Source: Glycomyces lechevalierae
GTDB taxonomy: Bacteria; Actinomycetota; Actinomycetes; Mycobacteriales; Micromonosporaceae
Assembly: GCF_027622945.1 (NCBI RefSeq)
Contig: NZ_JAPZVQ010000007.1
Span: 62,001 to 126,000 of the forward strand
Direction: 5' to 3'
Length of the DNA stretch: 64,000 nt
Of the stretch, positions 34,185 to 43,329 are shown piece after piece; position 1 is the stretch's first letter; the number at the start of each line of letters is the position of its first letter. A program made the position numbers and the translations under genes. The notes beneath the pieces were generated by a model, which did not search any database, was not told where the DNA came from, and worked only from the letters and a program-made list of their open reading frames with translations.

Positions 34185-34973
34185 GTGCAACGAGTTCGAC
34201 TCCACCTGGACCAACCGCCCGAGGTCGTCGGCGCGGGCATCGCCGTCCACGGCCTCACCACCGCCGAGGACCGCTTCCGCCTGCCCGAGCTGTGGCAGTT
34301 GCACCTGTTCGACTACGAGGCGGACCTGTGGATCGGCGGCACCCACCATCTGATCCGGCCGGGCCACATCAGCCTCATCCCGGCCGGCGTCGAGGCCCGT
34401 TTCCTGTACCGCGGCCCCTCGCAGCACCTGTACCTCCACCTGCGCCTGAGCGAGCGGGGCCGGACCGTCGAGACGCCGGCCATGCGGGACGCCGGACCGG
34501 CGGCGCCGGCGCTGGCCGACGTGCTGCGGCGCGCGATCACCGCCGCCCCGGACGCACCCGCGCAGGCGTCCGCCGAGGCCTGGGCGGCGTTGTGGCGCAT
34601 CGTCCGCCTGCCGTCGAGCGAACACGCCGGAGGCAGCCCGCAGGCGGTGACGGCGGCGCTCGCCCACATCGAGCAGCACCTGCCGCTGCCGATCACCGTG
34701 CCGGAGATCGCCGCCGCGGTCGGCTTGTCCCACAACCACTTGACACGGCTCTTCCACGCCGCGACCGGCACCACCGTCGTCGCCCACATCCGGCGCCGCC
34801 GCCTCGAACGGGCCGGGCACCTGCTGCGCGAGTCGACCCTGTCGATCCCGGCGATCGCGGCCGCCGTGGGCATCCCGGACCTCCAGGCGTTCAACAAGGC
34901 CTGCCGCCGCGAGCTCGGCGCCTCCCCCAGGGCGCTCCGCAAGCCCTTGGGAAGCGACCCGCCCGCGCCTTGA
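34185..34973 (+). CDS. AraC-family transcriptional regulator
   Basis: 262 residues with a GTG start. N-terminal cupin-like ligand domain (LWQLHLFDYEADLWI, LIRPGHISLIPAGVEARF) and C-terminal double helix-turn-helix (ITVPEIAAAVGLSHNHLTRLF and LSIPAIAAAVGIPDLQAFN, the second with the typical FNKACRRELGASPRALR ending). Likely sugar-responsive activator of the divergent dioxygenase operon, with candidate half-sites immediately upstream of its own start. Followed by a hairpin terminator at 35022-35048. Confidence 0.88.
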   Translation: MQRVRLHLDQPPEVVGAGIAVHGLTTAEDRFRLPELWQLHLFDYEADLWIGGTHHLIRPGHISLIPAGVEARFLYRGPSQHLYLHLRLSERGRTVETPAMRDAGPAAPALADVLRRAITAAPDAPAQASAEAWAALWRIVRLPSSEHAGGSPQAVTAALAHIEQHLPLPITVPEIAAAVGLSHNHLTRLFHAATGTTVVAHIRRRRLERAGHLLRESTLSIPAIAAAVGIPDLQAFNKACRRELGASPRALRKPLGSDPPAP

Positions 34974-35021
34974 CGCGAACGCCGGGGCTCGGGCCGCGCC
35001 TGGCTGTCCGACTCCCTATAA

Positions 35022-35048
35022 GGCCCCACCGCGAAACGCGGCGGGGCC
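35022..35048. terminator. Terminator between AraC and GH30 genes
   Basis: Arms GGCCCCACCGCG / CGCGGCGGGGCC (one mismatch) with loop AAA. It separates convergent genes and can serve both. Confidence 0.75.
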
Positions 35049-35079
35049 ACTCCGCAGCGAGTGTTCTGAGGCCCCTGCC

Positions 35080-36759
35080 TTAGGCCGACACGACGAAGGT
35101 CGTGACGCTCTCGGGCGGGAGCGACGCGGTGAAGCCGTCGCCGCGGCCCGGAACGGCGGGCTGCTCCGCCATGTCGCGGGTCGCGTCGGTGAGCCACGGC
35201 TTCGCGCAGCGGACCCGGTGGCCCCGCACCGCGAACGACTGGCCGACCGCGGCGGTCGTCGTGTTCACGGCTACCACGACGAACGTCCCGTCGTCGCCGG
35301 CGTACGCGGAGGTGAGGACGCCGGCCTGCGGCTCCTTCTGGGCCTCGACCCGCACGCAGCCGGGACGCACGAACTTCGAGAAGTGCGCGAGCATGTTGCC
35401 GCGCTTGCTGATCGTGCCGTCCTCGAGGAGCGGCCCGTAGTAGCGGCGCAGGTACCACCAGACGTACGCCTGGAACTCGGCGTCGACCATCGCGTGGTGG
35501 ACGTGCTCGGCGACCTTGAGCGCCTCGGGCCAGAGGTTCGCCGAGCTGGAGCTGTTGGGGTGGTACACCTCCGTCATCCACAGCTCCTTGCCTTCGCCCT
35601 CGTCCTCGAAGCGCGGGTACGGGAAGTCCTCGTACGCCGTGCCGTAGAGGTGCGCGCCGACGATGTCCACATTCGCCAGTGCCGCGGGATCGTCGAGGAT
35701 CGGGTCGGAGACCGACTTCACGTATTGGAAGGACTCCGGGGCGATGACGCGGCAGTCGATCCGGTCGGCGAAGTCGCGCAGGAAGCGGTTCATCTCCGCT
35801 GCGGTCCACCAGGTCCAGTCGTGCGCGTAGTCCGGTTCGTTCTGGACCGAGATTCCGTACAGCTCGACGCCGTTGTCGCGCATATGAAGCACGAAGTCGT
35901 TCAGGTGCTGCGCGTAGGCGCCGTAGGCGTCATAGCGCAGTCGGCGGGCCTCGGTCGGCGGGGTGTACGGCGCGGCCATGAGGAAGTCGAGGTCCGGCCC
36001 GCCCTCGCCGGTGGCCGCCACTGTGACCGGCCATCGGCCGGGCGTCATCGCGGCTTGGACCGACTTCCAGGCCCAGGTCTCGGTGCGCGGGAACAGCACG
36101 CTCTGGGCGACGAGGACGCCGGCGACGTAGACGTCCGCGTGCACGTCCGCGGTGGGCGCCGAGTAGCGGAACGCGAGGTTCTTGGTGCCCGTCGATCCGA
36201 TGAAGACGGTGCCGAACTCGACGCTCGCGTCCGTTGCGCCGTCGAAGTGCGCGTACCCCTCGCCCTGGTAGCCGGGGGTGTCGGTGGCGATGTGCGCGTT
36301 CACGAGTGTCGCGGTCTCGGCCTCGTACTGGCTGCCGGCCGGGGCCTCGTCGACGCGCTCGAACATCTCGACGAGGTCGCTGGGCGGGTTCCACGGCGAG
36401 GCGAAGACGAGCGCCCCCTTGGCGGCGGCCGCCTGCGCGGTGGCGAGGTCGACGCTCCAGTTCGCGCGGTCCTCGGGGACGGGGATGCGCAGGATCGTGA
36501 AGCCGAGGTCCTTGCTGCCGTTGTCGAACGCCGTGTCGCATTGGGACGGGGTCAGCTCCCCGATCCAGCTCGCGTGCGTCATGCCGCCGAATCCGCGGAT
36601 GACCTGGCGGCAGCGCCGCGGCTCGACGAGGACGGACGGCGGCTGGGCCGTGCCGGCCTGGGCCGGCGTCGCGGTCAGCCCGATCGCGAGGGGCGCCGCG
36701 GCGCCGGCCGTGAGGACCGAGCGGCGGTTGAACGGGGTTGCGGATGGCGTCTTCGCCAT
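35080..36759 (-). CDS. Secreted GH30-type glycoside hydrolase with inserted carbohydrate-binding domain
   Basis: 559 residues; signal with a Tat-like NRRSVLTAGAA start. The barrel begins RRCRQVIRGFGGMTHASW, the GH30 glucuronoxylanase/beta-glucanase start. Acid/base Glu308 in VQNEPDY and nucleophile Glu397 in WMTEVYH complete the clan GH-A pair, and the C-terminal beta-sandwich (about 450-559) is the GH30 side domain. Residues about 143-268 (starting QYEAETATLVNA, ending DLDFLMAAPYT) look like a CBM35/CBM6 module inserted after SPWNPPSD, inside the barrel rather than at an end. Likely an extracellular endo-xylanase or related beta-glycanase. Last gene of the Gfo/Idh-cupin-Gfo/Idh operon (110-base gap), so presumably under the LacI at 39898. 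Confidence 0.85.
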   Translation of the reverse strand: MAKTPSATPFNRRSVLTAGAAAPLAIGLTATPAQAGTAQPPSVLVEPRRCRQVIRGFGGMTHASWIGELTPSQCDTAFDNGSKDLGFTILRIPVPEDRANWSVDLATAQAAAAKGALVFASPWNPPSDLVEMFERVDEAPAGSQYEAETATLVNAHIATDTPGYQGEGYAHFDGATDASVEFGTVFIGSTGTKNLAFRYSAPTADVHADVYVAGVLVAQSVLFPRTETWAWKSVQAAMTPGRWPVTVAATGEGGPDLDFLMAAPYTPPTEARRLRYDAYGAYAQHLNDFVLHMRDNGVELYGISVQNEPDYAHDWTWWTAAEMNRFLRDFADRIDCRVIAPESFQYVKSVSDPILDDPAALANVDIVGAHLYGTAYEDFPYPRFEDEGEGKELWMTEVYHPNSSSSANLWPEALKVAEHVHHAMVDAEFQAYVWWYLRRYYGPLLEDGTISKRGNMLAHFSKFVRPGCVRVEAQKEPQAGVLTSAYAGDDGTFVVVAVNTTTAAVGQSFAVRGHRVRCAKPWLTDATRDMAEQPAVPGRGDGFTASLPPESVTTFVVSA

Positions 36760-36869
36760 GTCTTGCTCGCTTTCTTCAGGGGTCCCCGGCCGTGGGGGTC
36801 ACGGCCGGGGTCGATCGCGGATCGCGCACCGCGCTGCGTCGGCGCCACAATGCTTGTGGCCGTGGCCGG

Positions 36870-37931
36870 TTACGGAGCGAGGACGGCGGCGTCGCGCTGC
36901 GCCAGCAGGCTGAGTTCGGCGGCCTTCAGCGCGTGCGCCTGGGTCATGGCCGTCTCGGTGCGGTCGATGCAGTCGCGGATGAGCCGCCCGAAGTACGGGA
37001 AGCCGACCATGCCGTTGGCGTTGAACCGGTACTGGCCCTTCTGGTCCACGAGGAGGACCTGGCCGCCGCCGTTGTCCGTGCCGACGTCGATGTACTTGCG
37101 CAGCTCGATGTAGCCGTCGGTCCCCAGCAGGAGGGTGCGGCCGTCGCCGAAGACGCCCAGGCCGTCCGGGGTGAACCAGTCCACGCGCACGTATCCCGTG
37201 GTGCCGTTGTCGAGCACGACGTGGGCGTCGCCGAAGTCCTCGAGGCCGGGGGTCTCCGGGTGGGCGTAGTTCGCGACCGAGGAGGTCGACACGCGCCCGT
37301 CGGCCGCGCCGGTGAAGTACAGCATCTGCTCGAAGTTGTGGCTGCCGATGTCGCAGAGGATGCCGCCGTACTGCGCGGGGTCGTAGAACCAGTCCGGTCG
37401 CCCGTCGCCGATGCGGTGGGGGCCGAAGCAGACCACCTGCAGGACCTTGCCGATCGCGCCGCGCTCGATGAGCTGGCCCGCGAGGATCGCGGCCTCGTTG
37501 TGGATCCGCTCGCCGTAGTAGACCGCGTACTTGCGGCCCGTGCGCGCGGTCGCCTCCCGGACGGCCTCGAGCTGCTCGAGAGAGGTCATGGGCGCCTTGT
37601 CGGCGAACGCGTCCTTGCCGGCCTCGATGGCGCGCAAGCCGATCGGGGCCCGTTCGGAGGGGATGGCCGCCGTCGCGACGAGCCGCACCTCGGGGTCGTC
37701 GAGCACTTCCTGCTCCGAGGACGCGACGCGCGCGGTCGGATACCGCTCCGCGAACGCCGCGGCCCGGTCGGGATCGCGGTCGTAGACCATGGTCACGGTC
37801 GCGCCGGCGCCGATGAGGCCTTCGGTCATGCCGAAGATGTGGGGGTGGTCGAGGCCGACGGCCGCGAACGCGAACTCCCCCGGCTCGACGACGGGCTGCG
37901 GGAGGGGGTCGAAGGTGTACGGGTGGTCCAT
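36870..37931 (-). CDS. Gfo/Idh/MocA-family oxidoreductase (second in operon)
   Basis: 353 residues. Rossmann N-terminal domain followed by the alpha/beta dimerisation domain. The usual EKP signature is DKAPMTSLEQ here, keeping the Lys but not the Glu or the standard spacing, and the catalytic His region reads GGILCDIGSHNFEQ. NAD(P)-dependent oxidation or reduction of a sugar or inositol derivative in the cytoplasm. It starts 13 bases after the cupin gene and belongs to the divergent operon controlled by the LacI at 39898. The N-terminal extension of about 20 residues precedes the FAAVGLDHPH dinucleotide site, which lacks the canonical GxGxxG, so cofactor use is less certain. Confidence 0.85.
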   Translation of the reverse strand: MDHPYTFDPLPQPVVEPGEFAFAAVGLDHPHIFGMTEGLIGAGATVTMVYDRDPDRAAAFAERYPTARVASSEQEVLDDPEVRLVATAAIPSERAPIGLRAIEAGKDAFADKAPMTSLEQLEAVREATARTGRKYAVYYGERIHNEAAILAGQLIERGAIGKVLQVVCFGPHRIGDGRPDWFYDPAQYGGILCDIGSHNFEQMLYFTGAADGRVSTSSVANYAHPETPGLEDFGDAHVVLDNGTTGYVRVDWFTPDGLGVFGDGRTLLLGTDGYIELRKYIDVGTDNGGGQVLLVDQKGQYRFNANGMVGFPYFGRLIRDCIDRTETAMTQAHALKAAELSLLAQRDAAVLAP

Positions 37932-37944
37932 TTGGAAGTGCTCC

Positions 37945-38658
37945 TTAACCGGTGACGTCGTAGGTGCGGAGGCGGCCGCACATGCCGTACTTCCGTTCGC
38001 CCGCAGCGGGAACGGCCTGCTGCACCCGGGCCTCGCCCAGGTGCGCGAGGTCGCCGCGGGCGATCGCGTCGGCTTGCGCGAGCGACTGCTCGGCCTGCGC
38101 GAGGGGGCGCTCGCGCACGAGCCGGCCCCAGTCGGCGGCGCGGTCGCGGACGAGCGCGCCCGCCGCCTTGTAGAAGTCCTCGAGCGGTCCGCGGTCCCCG
38201 GCGACCACCGCGTCGCGCAGGATGGCGAACCCGTCCGCGGCGAGATCGCGCCGCCGCGCCGCGCGCTCGCCGCGGCCGTCGGGGTCGCCGAGATCGGCCG
38301 TCGCCGCGTACGCGGCCGGATCGGCGACGATCGCAGCCGGGAACGTCATCACCGCGTCGCCCGCTTCGGGCAGACCGGCGTTGCTCATCAGCACGATGAC
38401 CTTGAGGCCGCCGCGGTTCACGGCGCGGTGAATCGTTCCAGGCGTGAACCACACGACCGATCCCGCTTCGAGCGCGGTCTCGCGGAAGCCTTCGCCGTCG
38501 ATCGTCTGGAGCGCGCCCTGGCCTTCGGTCACGAGGTACGCCTCGGTCGAGACGAGGTGCATGTGGGGGCTGCCGCCGCAGACGCCGTCGGGTGCGGCGC
38601 CTTCGTAGACCGCGAGGTGCGACAGGGAGGTCCCGCCGGGGAAGGACGACGCGCTCAT
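37945..38658 (-). CDS. Cupin-domain protein with C-terminal helical extension
   Basis: 237 residues. Overlaps the upstream oxidoreductase gene by four bases (ATGA), so it is translationally coupled. The first ~110 residues are a cupin: GGSPHMHLVSTEAYLVTEG carries the first metal motif (His, His, Glu) and WFTPGTIHRAVN the second. The rest is an Arg/Ala/Asp-rich, mostly helical region of unknown role. By context a sugar-acid isomerase, epimerase or sensor acting with the flanking oxidoreductases; function is inferred. Confidence 0.8.
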   Translation of the reverse strand: MSASSFPGGTSLSHLAVYEGAAPDGVCGGSPHMHLVSTEAYLVTEGQGALQTIDGEGFRETALEAGSVVWFTPGTIHRAVNRGGLKVIVLMSNAGLPEAGDAVMTFPAAIVADPAAYAATADLGDPDGRGERAARRRDLAADGFAILRDAVVAGDRGPLEDFYKAAGALVRDRAADWGRLVRERPLAQAEQSLAQADAIARGDLAHLGEARVQQAVPAAGERKYGMCGRLRTYDVTG

Positions 38659-39785
38659 TGGGCCGCCTCGGCGAGGGAGCGCTGCTTCTCGTAGAAGTGC
38701 GGGGCGCGCTCCACCAACCGGCCGGCGCGGTAGTAGGGGTCGTCGGGCCGCAGCGGCAGCGACACGAACGCCCGCTCGATGCCGGCCTTGTAGATCGCCG
38801 TGACGATCTCGATCGCCGCGCGGCCGTCCCGCCCGTCCGCGATCGGCGCGCGGCCCTCGCGGATCGCGGCGAGGAGGTCGCCGATCTGCCCCTCGTGCCC
38901 ATGGTGGCGCAGCGGCTCGCGTTGCGCGACAACCGCTTCGATCCGGGCGACCAGCTCGGGGTCGCCGCCCTGCGCGGGGAACCCGCTCTCGGTCGAGCGC
39001 TCGGCCATGACCTTCCACGGCTGGGAGACCCGGGCATGTTCGCCCTGGATGACGATCTCCTGCTCCTCGCCGTGGTGCACCACCGAGCTCGTCAGCTGGG
39101 CCAGGCCCCGCTCGAACCGGAACACCGCGACCGAGAGGTCCTCGACCTCGCTGTTGTCGTGCTGCGCGTTCGCGAGCATCGCCGTGACCTCGGTCGGGCT
39201 CCCGAGCAGCCACAGCAGCAGGTCGATGTGGTGGATCGCGTGGTTGAGGGTGCAGCCGCCGCCCTCCTTCTCCCAGGTGCCGCGCCACCACAGGTCGTAG
39301 TACGGCATGCCCCGCCACCACGCCGAGTCCACCCGCACATGCGAGACCGAGCCGAGGAGCCCGGAGTCGAGCACGTGCTTGAGGGCGGCGAGGTCGTCGC
39401 GGAAGCGGTTCTGCGCCACCACCGAGAGCAGCCTGCCCGAGCGCTCCTGCGCCGCGAGCATCGCGTCGCACTCCTCCAGCGACGGCGCCATCGGCTTCTC
39501 GACGAGGACGTTCACCCCCGCGTCGAGGGCCGCGACCGCCAGCGCCGCATGGGTGGACGGCGGGGTCGCGATGCTCACGAGGTCAAGTTGCGCCTCCGCG
39601 AGCATCCGCACGGGGTCGTCGTATCCGACGGCGTTCGCCAGCCCGAACGAGGCGGCCTTCTCCGCGGCCTTGCCCGGCACCGCGTCGGCGAGCGCGACGA
39701 TCTCGCACTCCTCCGGGAACGCGAGGTACCCGTCGACGTGCGCTCCCGCGATCCCGCCGGTCCCGATGATTCCAACTCTCAGCAT
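38655..39785 (-). CDS. Gfo/Idh/MocA-family oxidoreductase (first in operon)
   Basis: 376 residues from the ATG at 39785, chosen for GGGGAACC upstream; the frame reaches a TTG at 39797. Canonical features: LRVGIIGTGGIAGAHV dinucleotide site, VEKPMAPSLEEC signature (EKP), and GGGCTLNHAIHHIDLLLWL with the catalytic His. NAD(P)-dependent sugar dehydrogenase of unknown specificity. First gene of the operon; a promoter reading TTGACC (39854-39859) - 18 bp - CATACT (39830-39835) on the minus strand is followed by the LacI-type 27-bp operator, so repression blocks early elongation or initiation. Confidence 0.88.
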   Translation of the reverse strand: MLRVGIIGTGGIAGAHVDGYLAFPEECEIVALADAVPGKAAEKAASFGLANAVGYDDPVRMLAEAQLDLVSIATPPSTHAALAVAALDAGVNVLVEKPMAPSLEECDAMLAAQERSGRLLSVVAQNRFRDDLAALKHVLDSGLLGSVSHVRVDSAWWRGMPYYDLWWRGTWEKEGGGCTLNHAIHHIDLLLWLLGSPTEVTAMLANAQHDNSEVEDLSVAVFRFERGLAQLTSSVVHHGEEQEIVIQGEHARVSQPWKVMAERSTESGFPAQGGDPELVARIEAVVAQREPLRHHGHEGQIGDLLAAIREGRAPIADGRDGRAAIEIVTAIYKAGIERAFVSLPLRPDDPYYRAGRLVERAPHFYEKQRSLAEAAQ

Positions 39786-39800
39786 GGTTCCCCGCAACTT

Positions 39801-39827
39801 CTACTACGTATTACTAAGACGTAGTAG
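39801..39827. promoter_or_regulatory. Candidate operator of the second LacI regulator
   Basis: Perfect 9-bp arms CTACTACGT / ACGTAGTAG separated by nine bases, between the divergent Gfo/Idh operon and the LacI gene. Longer and differently spaced than the operator of the first LacI, so cross-talk is unlikely. Confidence 0.7.
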
Positions 39828-39897
39828 GTAGTATGAGCACGGCACATCCGCCCGGTCAAGAGTTCCGCGCGGGATTCTCACGATGGAGGATGCAGGC

Positions 39898-40893
39898 ATG
39901 GGGAAACGGCCGACCAGTCACGACGTCGCGCGGCTCGCGGGGGTCTCGCAGTCGACCGTCTCGTTCGTGTTCACCGGGCGCGAGGGCATCTCGGCCGCGA
40001 CCCGGGAGAAGGTCCTGCAGGCGGCCGCGGAACTCAACTACCGCCCCAACCTCGCCGCGCGCTCCATGCGCACGCAGCGGACCGGGCGGCTCGCCGTCGT
40101 CGTCCCCTTCTCGGGTCTGAACCTGGTGCCGCTGCTCGAGGGCGCGGTGGGCACCGCGCGCGAGGCCGGCTACACGGTCGAGGTGGTGAACCTGCCGCTC
40201 GAGTCCGAGGGGCACGCGCAGGAGGTCGACGACCTCCTCGCCTCGTACGAGTACGAAGGGGTCCTGTCGTTCTCGCCGATCCCGACGCCGCGGCTGCCGG
40301 CCGCGGACTCGGCGCCCGCGTTCCTCGCGCTCACCGAGTTCGACGAGGAAATGCACGCCACGGGCGCGTTCAGCGACGCGACCCCGCTCGTGGAGATGAT
40401 GGAACGCCTTGTCGGCCTTGGGCACCGGCGGTTCCTCCACATCGCGGGCCCTTCCACGTACCCCGCGGCCGTCGCGCGCCGCGACGCCTACCTCTCCACG
40501 GTCGAGCGGCTCGGGTTGGAGTCCGTCGGTGTCGTGGGGGGCAACTGGAGCGGCATGACCGCGAAGGCGTGCGTGCACGCGCTGCCCGGCGACGTGCTGC
40601 CGCTCGCGGTCATCGCGGCGAACGACATCCTTGCGGCAGGGGCGATCCGAGGTTCGGTCGAGCGCGGGTGGAGCGTCCCGGGGGACGTGAGCGTGACCGG
40701 CTGGGACGACGCCCTCCTGAGCAACCACTTCATCCCGTCCATCACGACGGTGTTCCAGGACCGGCAGCGCCTGGGCGCCCACTCGATGCGCCGCCTCATC
40801 GCCGCGATCCGCGGCGACGAGGCCCCGGAGCAGGAGACCGATCTGCAGACGATCGTGTGGCGCGAATCGGTCTCGGCACCCCGCGCGCGCTGA
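39898..40893 (+). CDS. LacI-family transcriptional regulator
   Basis: 331 residues from the ATG at 39898; GGAGG at 39885-39889 supports this over the ATG at 39883. Helix-turn-helix SHDVARLAGVSQSTVSFVF and hinge helix RPNLAARSMRT, followed by a two-lobe sugar-binding domain ending PSITTVFQDRQRLG. Divergent from the two oxidoreductases, cupin and GH30 operon, with a 27-bp inverted repeat in the spacer as probable operator. Likely a repressor released by a sugar from xylan or a related polymer (inference from GH30). Confidence 0.92.
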   Translation: MGKRPTSHDVARLAGVSQSTVSFVFTGREGISAATREKVLQAAAELNYRPNLAARSMRTQRTGRLAVVVPFSGLNLVPLLEGAVGTAREAGYTVEVVNLPLESEGHAQEVDDLLASYEYEGVLSFSPIPTPRLPAADSAPAFLALTEFDEEMHATGAFSDATPLVEMMERLVGLGHRRFLHIAGPSTYPAAVARRDAYLSTVERLGLESVGVVGGNWSGMTAKACVHALPGDVLPLAVIAANDILAAGAIRGSVERGWSVPGDVSVTGWDDALLSNHFIPSITTVFQDRQRLGAHSMRRLIAAIRGDEAPEQETDLQTIVWRESVSAPRAR

Positions 40894-40953
40894 GTATCGA
40901 CTGGCTGCCGACTGGTTCGCCCTGGTACGGCGCTGAGTGGCGGACGACCGCGC

Positions 40954-42039
40954 TCAGCGCAGGACGGCCGCAAGGAGGTCGGATCCCAGGGCCGTCAGGT
41001 CGGTGGTGTTGAGGCTGTAGCGGACGTAGCGGCCGTGCCGCTGGGACGAGAGCAGTCCCGCGCGGCGCAGGACGGCCAGGTGGCGGGAGACTTCCGGAGG
41101 CGAGAGCTCCCAGGCGTGGGCCAGCTCGCCGGTGGTGTGCGCCCCGCGGGCCAGGGTGCGCAGCAGCCGCAGCCGCACCGGATGTGCAAGCGCCTCAAGC
41201 CGAAGCGTGACCGCCGCGAGCGATATCGGGGTCGGCGCGTCAGGTTCGGTGACCGGGTACTGCACGACCGGATTCCACCCGGGGGCGTAGACCGCGACCA
41301 GGTGCGGGCGTCCGAAGACGCTGGGGAGGAACGTGACTCCGGCGTCGCCGGCGGTGGTCGCGGAGTCCTGCAGCTTGTCCACGATGACGGCGTCGCCGTC
41401 CGGCGCCAGGCCGATGGCACCGGAGACCGATGCGAGCGCCGCGCCGAGGCCGCGGCGCTGCAGCAGATCGTGCTTCAGTCGCCGGTCGTCGGCGAGTCGC
41501 ACGGCGACGTCCGCCCATGCCTCGTCGAAGAAGGCCTCGGCGCACTCCTCGAGGGTGCGGCGCACCCTCGCCCGCACGGTCGCGGGGTCGGCGAGCAGCC
41601 GTTCCGCGAAGGCCTCTTGGACGGCGCCGCGGGCTTGCGCGAGGCCCAGCGCCCGGTCGCGCGCCGCCGCGTCGGCGAGCGGTGACGGGGCGGCGAAGTG
41701 GATCCGGTTGCTGCCGCAGGTGGTGATGAGCGCGGCGGTCACGTAGGCCTCGTCGTCGATCCGGTCCACATCGTCCAGTTCCTCGGCGAGCGTCGGCCGC
41801 GGACGGGCGGGAATCAGGAAGTCGGCTCGTGAAGAGCGCCAGAGGAACTCCGCTTCCTTGAGCAGTTCGGCCAGCTCCGGCCGCAGCCCGGCCCAGACGC
41901 TCCCGGCCCACGCCACGTGCTGCGGGTGGTGCGCGGGCTCCGCGAGCACGTGCAGCATCGCGGTCAGTTCGGCGAGCGGGGAGACCGAGAACCGCACCCG
42001 CCCGGGCGGCAGCCCGCCGATGTCGATCCTCAACGCCAT
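40954..42039 (-). CDS. ArsR-type winged-helix regulator with long N-terminal domain
   Basis: 361 residues. The C-terminal ~80 residues are an ArsR winged helix (LEALAHPVRLRLLRTLARG, TTGELAHAWELSPPEVSRHL, GRYVRYSLN), and the N-terminal 270 residues are the DUF5937-like domain that accompanies many actinomycete ArsR proteins, beginning with a beta strand followed by FSVSPLAELTAMLHVL. Divergent from an MFS transporter with an inverted repeat in the spacer, so it most likely controls that exporter. The large domain may be the ligand sensor; no metal-binding Cys cluster is present, so metal sensing is unlikely. Confidence 0.85.
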   Translation of the reverse strand: MALRIDIGGLPPGRVRFSVSPLAELTAMLHVLAEPAHHPQHVAWAGSVWAGLRPELAELLKEAEFLWRSSRADFLIPARPRPTLAEELDDVDRIDDEAYVTAALITTCGSNRIHFAAPSPLADAAARDRALGLAQARGAVQEAFAERLLADPATVRARVRRTLEECAEAFFDEAWADVAVRLADDRRLKHDLLQRRGLGAALASVSGAIGLAPDGDAVIVDKLQDSATTAGDAGVTFLPSVFGRPHLVAVYAPGWNPVVQYPVTEPDAPTPISLAAVTLRLEALAHPVRLRLLRTLARGAHTTGELAHAWELSPPEVSRHLAVLRRAGLLSSQRHGRYVRYSLNTTDLTALGSDLLAAVLR

Positions 42040-42080
42040 GCCCTCATTCTCGCCGGTCGGCGGGGCGGGCTCCGCACGGG

Positions 42081-42097
42081 TTGACGAACACCGTCAA
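42081..42097. promoter_or_regulatory. Candidate ArsR-type operator
   Basis: Perfect inverted repeat TTGACG-AACAC-CGTCAA in the 99-bp spacer between the ArsR-type gene and the MFS gene. TTGACG also resembles a -35 box, so binding could occlude the promoter. Confidence 0.6.
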
Positions 42098-42138
42098 TCG
42101 ACGCGGTCGCTTCGGCGGCCGCACGCATCGTTGTCGCC

Positions 42139-43329
42139 ATGCCGACCACCGCCGAGATCCGGCCGCGCGCGCTCGTCCGCGCCTCCGGAGGCCCCCGCTA
42201 CGCCATCGCCCTGACCGTTGACGCGCTCGGAACCGGGCTGCTGCGGCCGTTCCTGCTGCTGTACGGGGTGACGGTGCTGGAGTTGTCCGCGCCGGTCACC
42301 GGCGGCGCCATGACGGCGGGGATCATCGTGGCCCTGGCGTGCACGCCCTTCGTAGGCCGGTGGCTGGACCGGGGCGCCCGCAGCACGGTCGTGGCGGCGT
42401 CGATGCTGGTGCGCGTGTTGGGAGTGGCGCTGCTGCTCGCCGCTCCCGCGGGGAACGTCGCGATGTTCACGGCGGCGGCGCTCTTCCTCGGCGTCGGCAA
42501 CCAGGCGTGGCCGGCCGCCCATGCGGCCCTGGTCGCCACGGTCGCCCATGGCCGCGAGCGCGACGCCGCACTCGCGGCCGGGCGCGCATTGCGCAACGGC
42601 GGCATGGGCGCGGGCGCGCTCCTCGCCCTCGCCTTCCTGACCGGCGGTGCCGCCGCCCTGCAGGGGCTGGCGGCCGTCACCGGGCTCGCCTACGTCGCGG
42701 CGGCCGCCTTGACGTGGTCGGTCCGCCTGCGAGCGGATCCGGCCGGCGCCCAAGTGGTCGAGCACGAAGGACCGCCGCCTCGGATGCGCACGCTGCTGGC
42801 CGCGAACGTCGTCTACACGTTCTGCCTCAACGTGCCCGAGATCGCGCTGCCCCTGGTCCTGGTGACCCAGTTGGACGCCTCCCCGGCGTGGTCGGCGGTC
42901 GTGTTCGTGGCGAACACGGTCATGGTGGTCGCCTTGCAGGTGCCGGTGACCGTCCTGATGTCCCGCTACCCGCGCCGGGCCGTGCTGGCGTTCGGCGGTG
43001 TGGTCCTCGGCGGCTCGTATCTCGGCTTCCTCGCGGCCACGCTGTGGGGGCACGGCTGGGCGGCTCCGGCGATCGCGGCCGTGTCCCTGATCTGCACCGT
43101 CGGCGAGATCCTGTACGCGGGCAGCGCGACCGCGCTCGTCACCGCCCTGGCTCCGGACCACGCGATGGGGCGCGCGCTCGCCCGCTTCCAGCTCTCCACG
43201 GGCTTCGGCCTCGCCGTCTCCCCGGCGGTCATCACCACGCTCGCGGCCCTCGGCCCGACCGCCCTCTGGGGCGGACTCACCGCTGCGACGCTGCTCTCCG
43301 CTTCCGCCGTGGCCACCGAGAAGGACTGA
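42139..43329 (+). CDS. MFS transporter
   Basis: 396 residues with about 12 hydrophobic segments and the cytoplasmic loop motif VGRWLDRGARS between helices 2 and 3 typical of drug/metabolite efflux MFS proteins. Located in the plasma membrane; probably an H+-coupled exporter. Divergent from the ArsR-type regulator with an operator-like palindrome between them, which suggests an inducible efflux system. Substrate unknown. Confidence 0.9.
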   Translation: MPTTAEIRPRALVRASGGPRYAIALTVDALGTGLLRPFLLLYGVTVLELSAPVTGGAMTAGIIVALACTPFVGRWLDRGARSTVVAASMLVRVLGVALLLAAPAGNVAMFTAAALFLGVGNQAWPAAHAALVATVAHGRERDAALAAGRALRNGGMGAGALLALAFLTGGAAALQGLAAVTGLAYVAAAALTWSVRLRADPAGAQVVEHEGPPPRMRTLLAANVVYTFCLNVPEIALPLVLVTQLDASPAWSAVVFVANTVMVVALQVPVTVLMSRYPRRAVLAFGGVVLGGSYLGFLAATLWGHGWAAPAIAAVSLICTVGEILYAGSATALVTALAPDHAMGRALARFQLSTGFGLAVSPAVITTLAALGPTALWGGLTAATLLSASAVATEKD

